64,000 nt of DNA, taken from contig CAZVWQ010000004.1 in the NCBI GenBank assembly GCA_964631275.1, positions 1-64,000 on the forward strand, read 5' to 3'. The position numbers and the translations under genes are program-made. Source of the DNA: CAZVWQ01 sp964631275 (GTDB lineage Bacteria; Patescibacteriota; JACMRA01). Below are positions 45,106-54,695 of this stretch, piece by piece. Under the pieces are notes generated by a model. That model ran no database searches. It was not told where the DNA came from and saw only the letters and a list, made by a program, of their open reading frames with translations. Each line of letters opens with the position of its first letter. The stretch's first letter is position 1.

Positions 45106-45576
45106 AAAGTAACCTTAGGTTAACCATTTAACAAAATTTAACATTAAAAAACTTTAGTATCTTGTCAAAGAAATTAAAATTTACTAAATTACATGAACCT
45201 CATTTTTTTAAAAATATGTAAATTTTTCAGCCCGATTACATTTTTCAGCAAGCTAGTTTTACTCTACTAAACAAAACATTTTTGAAATATAAAGTTTTTA
45301 CTACTATTTTTGCCCTAAATATCAATAAAATTAGATTTCAATTAAAAGTAACTTAAAATTTACTAAAATTTTTTAATAATCAAGTTTTTAGAGATTTTTT
45401 GTGACTAAAAATAAAATAGTGCTTAAAAACCTATATATTAGCCTTGCCTTAAAACCTCTCAATATCTTTATTTTTTTATTAAATGAAGTAAATGACTACT
45501 TTATATAAATTCAGTACTTTTTACCTTAAAACAAACTAAAAATAGGTTATTTTTTTAACAAGACAAAGTAATTCTC
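45106..45576. repeat. Intergenic with a family I-like segment
   Basis: 45425-45565 resembles family I (TAGCCTTGCCTTAAAACC ... AAAAATAGGTTATTTTTTT). The rest is AT-rich without a gene. Confidence 0.4.
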
Positions 45577-46098
45577 TTACCCTCCATCAAGCTGTATATT
45601 CATTTTTGTTCTAGTAAACATAAAAAGTATTGGACCTAAATCCCATAACCAAGGTACAAAAAACCAAGGTATTAATTGAGCTTCTCCAACTTTGACTCCG
45701 TCAACCAGGCGTACCAAAAAACCAGGTACCCAGGTGGGCATTGGTTGAGTAAAAATCTGATTAAGATTATAAAGATAACTTCCAAAAACCAAAATAAAAA
45801 GAATTAATAATTCCCATCCAGGTGCATCCTCTTCTTTGATATACATACCCAGAGGTTGAATAATAATTCTACGAATTAAAAGAGTTATTATAAAGCAACT
45901 AAAAACAAAAACTAACCAACTCTCACCTACAGAATCTATTGGATTTTCGAAGGCTGAAGAAATCATCTTACCTACAAAATTAGACCACCTAATAATTTGA
46001 CCATTAATTAGCCTAAACAACAGAATACTAATCAAACTAGCAATGTAGTATGAAGATAAGGTCTTTCGGCTAAAGCTAAAATCGTCAAAAGGGTTCAT
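45577..46098 (-). CDS. Hypothetical membrane protein, 173 aa
   Basis: I place the start at ATG 46098, in an ATGA overlap with the stop of the upstream gene. It has about four hydrophobic segments (SSYYIASLISILLFRLI, WLVFVFSCFIITLLI, LLILFILVFGSYLY, WFFVPWLWDLGPILFMF). Pro/Trp-rich loops (PMPTWVPGFLVRLVDG) suggest a membrane-interface protein. No family is recognised. Coupled translation with the next protein suggests a two-subunit membrane complex. Confidence 0.6.
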   Translation of the reverse strand: MNPFDDFSFSRKTLSSYYIASLISILLFRLINGQIIRWSNFVGKMISSAFENPIDSVGESWLVFVFSCFIITLLIRRIIIQPLGMYIKEEDAPGWELLILFILVFGSYLYNLNQIFTQPMPTWVPGFLVRLVDGVKVGEAQLIPWFFVPWLWDLGPILFMFTRTKMNIQLDGG

Positions 46099-46487
46099 GC
46101 AATCCAAAAATTATTAAGTAAAAAAGTAAAAAACATGGAAAAGCCAAAATAACAAATAGTTAAAATAATAATAGTTAAAATAGTAGCTAAAACTAATAAT
46201 AAATTTTTATTAAGACTGTTTTGGATTTCTTTAACTCTAGGGTTAATCCAAGACTCCGAGACTAATAAAGAAAAAGTCATAATTAAAAAAATAGCTACTC
46301 CACAAATAACTAAAATCTGCCATCTTTGCAAATCCATAAACCATTCATCAAAATCAAATATGCCAGCAAACCAGGAAAAACTTAATCCAATTACTACACT
46401 ACAAATACTAAATACAAACAGAGCCAAGCTAAAGGTTAAGGCTAATTTACTAATTTTGCTTTGCCAGTTTAAATCAAGATTTGCCAT
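46095..46487 (-). CDS. Hypothetical membrane protein, 130 aa
   Basis: Three hydrophobic helices are visible, at about residues 13-40 (LALTFSLALFVFSICSVVIG), 55-78 (ILVICGVAIFLIMTFSLLV) and 95-127. The first loop is aromatic and acidic (GIFDFDEWFMDLQRW). It is the first gene of a two-gene unit with the 173-residue membrane protein, overlapping it by ATGA. Function unknown. Confidence 0.6.
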   Translation of the reverse strand: MANLDLNWQSKISKLALTFSLALFVFSICSVVIGLSFSWFAGIFDFDEWFMDLQRWQILVICGVAIFLIMTFSLLVSESWINPRVKEIQNSLNKNLLLVLATILTIIILTICYFGFSMFFTFLLNNFWIA

Positions 46488-47623
46488 TATGTTTTAATTA
46501 TATTTTTATTTCAGAATTTTTGTAAAAATTTCTTATGCTAGATAAACTCCTAAACAAAAACTTTAACTTATCTTAGCTTTAACTCTATAAAGTAAAGTAA
46601 ATTTTAGTTTTTTTGAGTCTAAATTTTGATTTCAGCTACATCTAAGTAATATCAAAGGCAAGTACTTACAAACTAAAAAACCTTAGTTTGAATTTTTAAA
46701 TACTTATTTCTAATGAAAGCCTCTATACAAAGATAAGTAATAAATCACTTTTTTAATTCTATAAGATTAGCTTTGTCTGATTTCAAAAAAATAATCTGTT
46801 TTTGTTTATTTTCAAAAAAGTACTAATTTTTATGCAAAACTATCACTTTTATTGTATTTAAAAAAAATTTATGGAAGCAAAGGATTATACAAAGTAGGGG
46901 ACTGTTTTAGGTGTATACTTACCTTATAAAAGCTATCTGCAATCTACCCTGATAAAACTACTTTTATTGTCTTTTTGATAGTAAGATTTATTAGAAAGTA
47001 GCTAAGACTTTTTCAAAAATATTTTTGTACTTGCCACAAACCAAATTTTAGTTTTTTTAGAATTTAAATTTTACCTTTAATTAGGTCTAATCAAGATCAA
47101 AAAGGTCTAATCAAGATCAAAAACCAATCATATAAAAACTAAAAAAGTTTTAATTTAAATTGATTTGAGTATAAAAATTTTTTCAATATTTTTACTGTCA
47201 ACGAAAACCTAAAAAAGATTGTTTTAAGGCTAAAGAGATATTAAATAAGCTGTGTAAGTATAAAATTAAAATAATTAGTGATTACAAATATTCTACTAGA
47301 CTTGAAGCTTAGTTATAAAAAACAAACTTTATATCTTGTCTAGTTGCCAAATTTATTTATTTAATTCTATGTGTAGTCAAGAAGGTAGTATCTTATAAGG
47401 TTTTTGGTTTTAGCAAAATTAAACTAAAAGACTGCTAGCACAAGTCTTTTATTGATATAGCCTCTTTGCTTATACTTATGTAATTACCGTTAATAATTTA
47501 GGATAACAGTAAATATTTTGAGTATAAGTAATCGCTTGCCATTGTATAAGAATATAAAAATTTACTATCTCTTTTTGACAAGATTAATTTTCAGAAAAAA
47601 TATTCCAAAAAAATCTTTCTATA
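46488..47623. repeat. 1.1-kb non-coding stretch with repeats and a 21-bp tandem duplication
   Basis: 46585-46700 is family F-like, 46780-46870 family I-like, and 47020-47173 family F (ending TTGATTTGAGTATA). 47082-47123 carries a tandem copy of AGGTCTAATCAAGATCAAAA. 47473-47524 is a decayed family B. No gene is seen. Confidence 0.5.
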
Positions 47624-47740
47624 ATGTTAAAGCAGATAATTTTATTTCTTATCGGTTGTGGGGTAGCAGCGTTAGTTTTTGGGCTATTATCTTTAGCTAA
47701 TTATATACTTGTACAAACCCAGTTATTTCTTTTTTCATGA
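47624..47740 (+). CDS. Small membrane peptide coupled to mraY, 38 aa
   Basis: ATG 47624 to TGA 47738-47740, which overlaps the mraY ATG (47737) as ATGA. The peptide is one hydrophobic helix (QIILFLIGCGVAALVFGLLS followed by LANYILVQTQ). The overlap means mraY translation probably depends on it. It may be a genuine small subunit, or a leader peptide whose only job is coupling. No family recognised. Confidence 0.5.
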   Translation: MLKQIILFLIGCGVAALVFGLLSLANYILVQTQLFLFS

Positions 47741-48849
47741 ACCAGCTTGATACAGCTCAAATCTTAGAATTGTTCAGGGTACTTACTTACTCTATGGCTA
47801 GCTTTTTGATTGGGATGTGGCTAGGTCCTAGTATAATCAGCCTACTTAATTGGCTTAAGTTTTGGAAAAAGACTTCCAGAAAACTATCTACTACTGGAGA
47901 AGAGTTAGTAGTAACTAAAAAATTTTATCAAGAAAACGAAGAACAAAAAAAAGTTCCTCGGGCGGGCGGTATTTTGATTTGGATAGTAACTATGTCTATG
48001 GCTTTATTTTTTTGGTTGATTATGAAAATCCAAACTAACAATACTACTCAATTTTTAAACTTTATTTCTAGAACTGAAACTTTCATTCCTTTAGGTACTT
48101 TCTTTTACGGTTCTGTCGTTGGGTTTATTGACGATGCTTTAGTTACTATGGAAACTGGAGGAAACTACATGGCTGGTGGGCTAAAACTTTCTCAAAGAGC
48201 TATTTTGGTTATTATTTTAAGCCTTTTAATTGGGTTATGGTTTCATTTTCAGATTGATTTTCATACTTTTAATATCTTTTTTTGGGAAATTAACTTAAAC
48301 AATTATGTTTTGTTTGGACAGTCACTCGGCTGGTTGATTATACCGATTACCACTTTCATTCTTTTAGGTATCTGGGGTAGCGTAATTATTGACGGCTTTG
48401 ATGGAATTGCCGCTGGAACTTTCATTCCAATTTTTGTGTGTTTTGCGGGCCTTGCTTTCGTTAGAGAATTATATGACATCTCGACCTTAATGATGGTTAT
48501 TAGCGGTTCGACTCTGGCCTATCTTTGGTTTAACCTACCTCCAGCCAAATTCTATATGGGAGACACTGGGGCTGCTGGATTGCTGCTAACTCTTGGAGTT
48601 GTGGCCATCTTAATTAATTATATATACGTTTTACCAATTGCTGGCTTGATGCTTATACTGACTGTAGGCTCGGCTTTTATACAGATTTTTTCTAAGACAG
48701 TATTTAAAAAGAAAATTTTACTAGCTGCTCCTCTACATCACCACTTTGAGGCCATGGGCTTTACTAGAAATAAAATAACCTATGCCTATTGGTTTGTTAG
48801 TATAATTATGTCAGCTATCGGGTTTTTTATTGGATATTATTTTAGATAG
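47737..48849 (+). CDS. mraY: Phospho-N-acetylmuramoyl-pentapeptide transferase MraY
   Basis: MraY links UDP-MurNAc-pentapeptide to undecaprenyl phosphate, giving lipid I of peptidoglycan synthesis. About ten membrane helices are visible. Conserved motifs are VPRAGGILIW, the aspartate pair in VGFIDDAL, IDGFDGIAAG, FYMGDTGA and the histidine loop PLHHHFEAMGF. Length (370 aa) is normal. Other mur genes are absent here, so the dcw cluster is dispersed. A broken IS982 element follows at 48.9 kb. Confidence 0.95.
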   Translation: MNQLDTAQILELFRVLTYSMASFLIGMWLGPSIISLLNWLKFWKKTSRKLSTTGEELVVTKKFYQENEEQKKVPRAGGILIWIVTMSMALFFWLIMKIQTNNTTQFLNFISRTETFIPLGTFFYGSVVGFIDDALVTMETGGNYMAGGLKLSQRAILVIILSLLIGLWFHFQIDFHTFNIFFWEINLNNYVLFGQSLGWLIIPITTFILLGIWGSVIIDGFDGIAAGTFIPIFVCFAGLAFVRELYDISTLMMVISGSTLAYLWFNLPPAKFYMGDTGAAGLLLTLGVVAILINYIYVLPIAGLMLILTVGSAFIQIFSKTVFKKKILLAAPLHHHFEAMGFTRNKITYAYWFVSIIMSAIGFFIGYYFR

Positions 48850-48889
48850 CTTTTAACCTTACACCCCTTACTTAATAAAAAATCTGTAT

Positions 48890-49893
48890 TTTAAAAACCC
48901 AAATATCGAACTCCAGACTTGATTAAATAGATACTAAAAAGCAGGGTATGAATCTATGAAAAGTAAAAACATCCCTGCTATAGAAGAATTAACTTCTAAC
49001 AAAGATTTGTCTAGTATAGATACTGAAGCAACTGATTTCTTAAACCAAGGTTTTAAATCTAAAACAGGTAGACCTCCTAAGATGAATTTTAGTGATTTGA
49101 TATATTGCCTAGAACTTAAAAGAAAATACTCTTGTGAAACTTGGATTGGATTGTATAGGTGTTTAGAAGATAAAGTTAAGGTTTATAGATCAAGTCTTAA
49201 ATTACCTACATATGCTAATTTTCTTAAATCAATAAAAAGATTGATATTTTACTTATTTAGATTAATTACTTATCAAACTAAAGTAAATAGACAACTATTT
49301 CTAAAACAAGATGTTAGAATAGCTTTTGTAGATTCAACGCCTTTATCTGTTTGTAATATTAAAAGATCTAGTAGACACAAGACTATGAATAAAATTGGTA
49401 ATGAAAATAATCAGAAATTTAAGCCTAATTATTCAAAATCTACTATGGGTTGGTACTATGGATACAAACTACATCTTACTTGTGATTGGGAAACAAAAGA
49501 AGTTATTGATTTTCAATTCTCAGATAGTAAATTAGATGATAGACAGTATCTAAAAGAAATAATTAAAAAACAAAGATAAATTCTACAATACACAGACAAT
49601 GTTTGTAGCTGATAAAGGTTATCAAGCAAAATGGCTAGATGAATTAGCTAAAGAAACAAACAATTACCTAATTACAGGTAAAAAGAAAAGTAAAAATCAA
49701 AAAACCTTAGCTTCACAATTTGATATTTATCTACTCCACACCAGAGCTAGAATAGAATCTGTGTTTTCTAATCTTAAACTTAATTGTTTTCTTACAAGCA
49801 CCAGGTCTAGATCAGTACTAGGTTATCTCTTTAATTATGTACTTTCTATGTATTATTTAGTGTTTAAGAATAGTTTCGATATTTAGGTATTTA
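48890..49893 (+). mobile_element. IS982-family insertion sequence
   Basis: A transposase in two frames lies between matching ends: left TAAAAACCCAAATATCGAA (about 48891-48910) and right TTCGATATTTAGGTATTTA (about 49875-49893). They are imperfect inverted repeats of about 20 bp. The transposase stop lies inside the right end, as is common. The target duplication could not be fixed by eye. It lies just downstream of the V-ATPase genes and may have cut that operon. Confidence 0.7.
48956..49886 (+). pseudogene. IS982 transposase, split by a one-base frameshift
   Basis: Part one (48956-49579) has the IS982 signature FVDSTPLSVCNIKR with the first catalytic Asp, and WYYGYKLHLTCDW plus QFSDSKLDDRQYL. 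Part two (49599-49886) carries FVADKGYQAKWLDEL, LLHTRARIESVFSNLK and TSTRSRSVLGYLFNYV with the last acidic residue. One extra A in the A6 run near 49564-49570 would join them as IIKKNKDKFYNTQTMFVADKG, split here only by frame. It may be a dead copy, a frameshift-controlled one, or a sequencing indel. Confidence 0.85.
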
Positions 49894-49945
49894 ATAGCTT
49901 TAATTAAACTTAAACTTTTAGGTATATTAAACTAGTCTTGTCCCT

Positions 49946-51979
49946 TTATTTTTCTACAACTCTAAAATAATCTAGATCAGCTGAGAATTTTTGAATTTGC
50001 CTACCTTCTCCTAAAAAAAACTTTGGCATAAACTCAACATAAGTTAACCTAATTGGATTGATATAAGCACCAAAGAGGCTAAGCACTAGATTAAAAATAT
50101 GACCTATAGCTAAAATCAAAATCGCTAAAACAATACCCAAACCAGGATCAGTAGCTTCATAAATCATTCCAGCCAAGAGGTTGACAATCGTAGCAATTAC
50201 CCCGCCAGTTAAGCCAATAGCAATAATACGAGTAAAAGACATTAAGTCTGCTCCCATCTGCACAACTCCATATAAGCCTCTAGGACCAAATAAAAACCCT
50301 AAAAACTTACCTACAAATTTCTTAGCTTCATTAAAAATCAATAAACCAAAGACCGAAACTCCGAGTAAAATTTGAGCTGCAAAGTTAAGTTCTTGGCTGG
50401 TCATTACAAAATAAGCAACCGCTGAGAAAATAAAGAAAACCCAGGCAAACTGACCTAAAGCTTTATTATACTCACTACGTTTAATTGAATTAACAATTCT
50501 AATCATATAGGCAACCAAAAGGTTAAAAAAACCTATCAAGATAGCCAAAGACATCATAAAAATAATAGGGCTGGCTCCACCTAGCTCATTATTAAGAAAA
50601 TTATTCACTGGAAGGTTAGCTTCAGGAGTAAGAACATCAACTAACTGAAACTTGGCTAAGAATTGATGAATTGGAGTTGAGTCTTCTATTGGTGTTCCGG
50701 TCAAACTTTTCATAAAATCACTATTAAAAAAGTTTCCAGCCCAAGAATTAGTTAGAGTTCCTAAAACTATAGTTGCAATACCTGAGAAGAAAAATAGTGA
50801 AAAAGTACTTTGGAATTCTTTTTTTAGTTTAGTAAAGAATAAAAAATATCCAGTAAATACAGAAAGAATTAAGCCATACAAAGCGTCATTAAGACAAAAA
50901 GCAAAGAAAATCACAAAAAACAAAGCTAAAATATTAGTTGGATCAACTTCTTTATTGTCAATAGTTCCGATTGACTGAGCTATACTATGAAAACCATTCA
51001 GTGAGCCATCGTTTTCCCAATCAAAAACTTCTTGATTCCAATCTACTCTTTGGTAAGGCAAGTCTTTCTGAGCCAAAAATTCCTTTACTTGCTCTTCTTC
51101 TTTTTCTGAAACAGAAACTATAGCAAATATACTGTTACTCGATTCTGTTGGTCTAAAAACTTTATTAATTGATTCTGCAATTGATATTTCTACCTGAATA
51201 GATGCATGTAGAGCTAATAGGCTAGTTAAAATTTCTTGACTAACTTTTTGATTTTCTACCCCCAGCCTAGACATGGCGGAATTATTCTCACTAATTTCTT
51301 TGTCAATTTTTTGGATTATTTCTTCAACTGTGTATAATTCTAAATCAGCATACTCACTCTTGCTAATAAATAATTTAACAGCCTCTAAAGTGTTATCATC
51401 AAAAATCAAAACTTGATATTCTCCTATACTTTCTAGCTCTACTCTAGGTCTTACCATATCATCAGCGTCTTCTATTTCACCTTGAAGTTGTAGTTTTTTA
51501 ATGGCCTCCCAGCTATTATTAATATAAATATCAAAATCAGCTATAAAATTAGCAAAACTTTCGCTAAAAAGTTTTTTTTTGTCTTGATTATTCCGACTAA
51601 ATTCAATAATATTGTTTTTTTGGTTTATTAAATTATCTTCTTGGTCTATTAGCTCAGCAATTTCTAATAAATTACTTCTATTTTTTTTGGCTTTTTCTAG
51701 GTCTTCGCTAGAACCTTCTATGCGGTCGTCAACAAAAACTGACAAAAAACCACTTTTGCGGTTTTCTTCGATAACTTTATTAAGTATCTGTAATTCTTTT
51801 TGCAGATCTTTGATTTCTACTTTAGGAAAATAATAATCTACATTTACCCATTCTTTGCCTAATTCTTTTGGATCTAAAACTTCAAATCCAAAACCTGAGA
51901 AAACTAGACTTTCAAAAAAATTCTGAACTTGATTTTCCTTAAAAGAAATTAAAAAATTTTGAGTTTTAACTAGAGACAT
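49946..51979 (-). CDS. ntpI: V/A-type ATPase subunit I (a)
   Basis: This is the large membrane subunit that carries ions past the rotor. The N-terminal half (residues 1-330) is a cytoplasmic alpha/beta and coiled-coil stalk (KVEIKDLQKELQILNKVIEE). The C-terminal half has about seven helices, with YGLILSVFTGYFLFF, LMSFTRIIAIGLTGGVIATI and the family-typical end LTYVEFMPKFFLGEGRQIQKF. The essential Arg of the last helices is likely in SFTRI. A 90-residue gene and subunit D lie upstream on the same strand. Downstream, where subunit K and others would follow, is an IS982 element. Confidence 0.9.
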   Translation of the reverse strand: MSLVKTQNFLISFKENQVQNFFESLVFSGFGFEVLDPKELGKEWVNVDYYFPKVEIKDLQKELQILNKVIEENRKSGFLSVFVDDRIEGSSEDLEKAKKNRSNLLEIAELIDQEDNLINQKNNIIEFSRNNQDKKKLFSESFANFIADFDIYINNSWEAIKKLQLQGEIEDADDMVRPRVELESIGEYQVLIFDDNTLEAVKLFISKSEYADLELYTVEEIIQKIDKEISENNSAMSRLGVENQKVSQEILTSLLALHASIQVEISIAESINKVFRPTESSNSIFAIVSVSEKEEEQVKEFLAQKDLPYQRVDWNQEVFDWENDGSLNGFHSIAQSIGTIDNKEVDPTNILALFFVIFFAFCLNDALYGLILSVFTGYFLFFTKLKKEFQSTFSLFFFSGIATIVLGTLTNSWAGNFFNSDFMKSLTGTPIEDSTPIHQFLAKFQLVDVLTPEANLPVNNFLNNELGGASPIIFMMSLAILIGFFNLLVAYMIRIVNSIKRSEYNKALGQFAWVFFIFSAVAYFVMTSQELNFAAQILLGVSVFGLLIFNEAKKFVGKFLGFLFGPRGLYGVVQMGADLMSFTRIIAIGLTGGVIATIVNLLAGMIYEATDPGLGIVLAILILAIGHIFNLVLSLFGAYINPIRLTYVEFMPKFFLGEGRQIQKFSADLDYFRVVEK

Positions 51980-51989
51980 TGTTTTTTGT

Positions 51990-52262
51990 TTAGACTAATT
52001 TATATAGTTCGGCAAGAGCTCTGAGAATATCTTCTTCAGTAAGTCTTAAAGAAATATTTTGATTAATAGAGAGATTGCTTAAGCCGTCAGGAGCATAGTC
52101 CCTAAGGTCATTTTTAACTTCTTCTTTGAGTCTTTCCACTTCTTGGAGGTACTTTGATTTTTCGTTTTCTGGGAGTTTATCATTATCATTAACTTGCTGT
52201 CTAAGTTTAGCAATTTTAGTTTTTAGTTCTTGGATGTATTCTTCAAAATTAACAATAGCCAT
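51990..52262 (-). CDS. Small coiled-coil protein, possible V-ATPase stalk subunit (G/H-like)
   Basis: A 90-residue charged helical protein: YIQELKTKIAKLRQQVND, LQEVERLKEEVKNDL, then a short C-terminal helix EEDILRALAELYKLV. It lies 10 bp upstream of subunit I. In many V/A-ATPase operons that position is held by the small peripheral-stalk subunit (NtpF/AhaH). The sequence alone does not prove it. Confidence 0.45.
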   Translation of the reverse strand: MAIVNFEEYIQELKTKIAKLRQQVNDNDKLPENEKSKYLQEVERLKEEVKNDLRDYAPDGLSNLSINQNISLRLTEEDILRALAELYKLV

Positions 52263-52887
52263 ATTTTTGGTTGAGTGGTTTTAGAAAAATGTTTAATTTA
52301 GTATTAATTTTTAATCTGCTTAAGAATAGATTGAGATTTTTATGTTCAACACAAATCAAATTTTAGTTTTTTTTGAAATTTAAATTTTTCGTTTTAGTTA
52401 TGCCTAATCAGTGTTAAAAAGAAGTATTTGAAAATTAAAAAGCCTTAATTTGGGTTGATTTGAGTATAAAAAGAATTTTATGACTAACCCATATACGACT
52501 TATATATTCCGAACATTCTAAATTTGCTTAAAAAAGTTTTTTTATGTTTAATAACTTGTCAAAATTTAGTGTAGGATTGCTAAAAATATCCAAAATATCT
52601 AAGTCATATATATGAAATAAATAAAATAAATAGAATTCTTTAAACTTGCTTTATTATATCAAAAAAATAAGCTATTTTTTGTTTATTTTAAAGTAAAAAG
52701 TGCCAAGCTCATGTAAAAAGACTTTTACTTTATTTAATGAAAAAATAAAGATTTTTGAAAGATTTTTGAAAGATTTTAAGGCAAGACTTTTGCTTTAGTG
52801 ACTTATTTAAAAGAAAGAGTTTTCTAATTCTTATTGAATTTTTAACAAAGCAAAAAATTGACAAATCTAAAAAATCCTAAAGTTAGT
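52263..52887. repeat. Intergenic with family F (52340-52467) and family I (52640-52796) repeats
   Basis: Family F ends in TTTGGGTTGATTTGAGTATA. The family I copy has a short tandem duplication (GATTTTTGAAA twice, about 52755-52780). A fragment TTGTCAAAATTTAGTGTAG lies at 52555-52575. These repeats separate two V-ATPase genes. Confidence 0.55.
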
Positions 52888-53475
52888 TTAGTTATTAAAG
52901 ACTTTGATTAAGGTTGCTTTTTCAAAATTTGACTTTTCCATTAAAGCACTTTGTATAAATTTTATCTGAGAAGCAATACTATCCATTTTGTTTTCTAGAT
53001 TGCTAATTTGGCGACTTACTTTTTGGATTTCTACGGCTACTTTTTGTACATTCAGCCTAATTTGACTAAGCTTCAGTATAATCGAAAAATAATTAGCAAA
53101 AATATCTAAACTCAGTTTGATATCTTTTTTGAGGCCTTTCCTTTTTGGTTTACGTAGGGTAATTTTTAGAGTGTCGACATAAACTCCAGAGACACGTTTT
53201 TTTTGAGTGACTAGATCCATTACTGGAACTTGCTCAAGGATTGAATTTAAAGCTTCGCTACTAACAAAAATCATCGATCTGTCGTATTGACTAAGAATTT
53301 TTTGTAGCTCTTTGGAGACTTTTTTTTCTAGTTGTTTACCTTCCCTAGACATTTCCAAAAAAGTGTAAATCAACCCAGACCTCTTTTCTTTCAGAAGCTT
53401 GTGTCCATTTTTAACCAATTTTTGTTGGGTTTTTAGGAGTAGTAAGTTTTGCTTGTTAGGAGCTAACATAAGCAA
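52888..53475 (-). CDS. ntpD: V/A-type ATPase subunit D (central rotor stalk)
   Basis: Subunit D is the coiled-coil shaft that turns inside the A3B3 head. The 195 residues begin with NKQNLLLLKTQQKLVKNGHK and LLKEKRSGLIYTFLEMSRE, the family-typical N-terminal helix. The middle has VSGVYVDTLK, and the C-terminal helix contains VEIQKVSRQISNLENKMDSI. It is upstream of the 90-residue gene and subunit I on the same strand, but 625 bp of repeats lie between. No A, B, C, E, F or K subunit is in the window. Confidence 0.85.
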   Translation of the reverse strand: MLMLAPNKQNLLLLKTQQKLVKNGHKLLKEKRSGLIYTFLEMSREGKQLEKKVSKELQKILSQYDRSMIFVSSEALNSILEQVPVMDLVTQKKRVSGVYVDTLKITLRKPKRKGLKKDIKLSLDIFANYFSIILKLSQIRLNVQKVAVEIQKVSRQISNLENKMDSIASQIKFIQSALMEKSNFEKATLIKVFNN

Positions 53476-53696
53476 GTATAAGAAAGATAGAAATAAACAA
53501 ACTTGTCAATTATAAAACTAAATTTTACTAAAACAAAACCTAACCAAGTAAAAAGTCCGTTAAAAGGCCTATGTTAATTTAAAATTTTGATATATTTGGG
53601 AATTTTGTAATTAAGGTTTTTTAAGCAAAACAAATGTAGCAGTTTTATCTAAATTTGACATTTTTACTGATTAAATAAATAAAAAATTATAATATT

Positions 53697-54503
53697 ATGA
53701 CTCAAGAAGAATATTTAGATTTAGTTATAGAAGTTAACAGACTTAGACAAGGGATTCATCTTTTTAATGAAGAAGAAATTTCTGAAGAAGCTTTAGATCA
53801 GCTAAAACATAAGATAACTCAGTACGAAAAAGAAAATCCAAATAAAATTTCGGCAAATAGCCCTAATTGTACAATTGCTGGAGGAGTGGCTGAAGGCTTT
53901 GAAAAATTTAATCACAAAAGACGGATGCTGTCTCTAACAGACGTTTTTAGCTTTGAAGAATTACAAGATTGGCAAAAAAAATGGCAAAATTATCTACAAA
54001 AAAATTTTGAAGTAATGAGCTCTAACTCAAATTTAAATTTTACTGAACCTGAAGCCTCTTTGTTTACAGAATCATCAACCAAACCAAAGTTTATAAATAA
54101 AAATATCAAGCCTAAATACATCTGTGAACCCAAAATTGATGGCTTGGCAGTTAGTCTTCACTACGAAAATGGTAATTTAGTTGCTGGAGCTACTAGAGGA
54201 GATGGTTTAACTGGTGAGTTAATAACTAAAAACCTCAAACAAATCAAAAGTATCCCTAAGGAAATTTTAGATAAAAGAAAGCTAGAAGTTAGAGGTGAGG
54301 TCTTTATTACCAAAGATGACTTTGAACAATTAAATAAAGATATCGCAAAAGGTTGTAAAGTAGGTAGGCAAGGTAAAACAGGTCAAGAAGCGGTTTTTGC
54401 TAATTCTCGTAATGCTGCAGCTGGCACTCTCAGGCAGCTGGATTCTAGGATTGTAGCTGAAAGAAACTTAAGTTTTATTGCTTATGGAGTATATTTTGGG
54501 TAG
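53697..54503 (+). pseudogene. ligA: NAD-dependent DNA ligase LigA, N-terminal part only
   Basis: The 268 residues cover the NAD-binding Ia domain and the adenylation domain: HKRRMLSLTDVFSFEEL, the nucleotidyl-lysine motif EPKIDGLAVSLHYENG, TRGDGLTGE, EVRGEVFITKDDFEQLN, FANSRNAAAGTLRQLD and LSFIAYGVYFG. It then stops at TAG, where OB-fold, zinc finger, HhH and BRCT domains (about 400 residues) should follow. An Asn/Glu-rich insertion sits at residues 105-140. Repeats start some 70 bp beyond. It could adenylate but not bind DNA as a whole ligase. Split gene, decay or misassembly are possible. Confidence 0.88.
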
Positions 54504-54573
54504 TTTAATATATAGGCTAGTCTAGATTTAATTTTAACAAGTTATTAGCTACTAAGCCTTTTTTTAATTAAGT

Positions 54574-54668
54574 TTATACCAGTCCATTTACTACTTACCA
54601 AAAATTTAACTTTTCATAAGCAAATAAATCTTTTATTTAAGTTAAACTCTTAACGGGTAATTATTATA
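54574..54668 (-). repeat. Family B dispersed repeat after the ligA fragment
   Basis: TATACCAGTCCATTTACTAC ... CTCTTAACGGGTAATTATT. It lies between the broken ligA and the convergent pheS. Confidence 0.6.
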
Positions 54669-54695
54669 AATAAATGGTGTGTAAAAGTTTACAAT

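Noticed and set aside
47518..47700. A 60-aa open frame upstream of mraY
   Set aside because: It overlaps the better supported 38-aa peptide in another frame, has no protein-like pattern and lies partly on a decayed family B repeat.
49560..49600. Classical -1 programmed frameshift in IS982
   Set aside because: The heptamer AAAAAAC is present, but the downstream frame is reached by +1 (one added base), not by -1.
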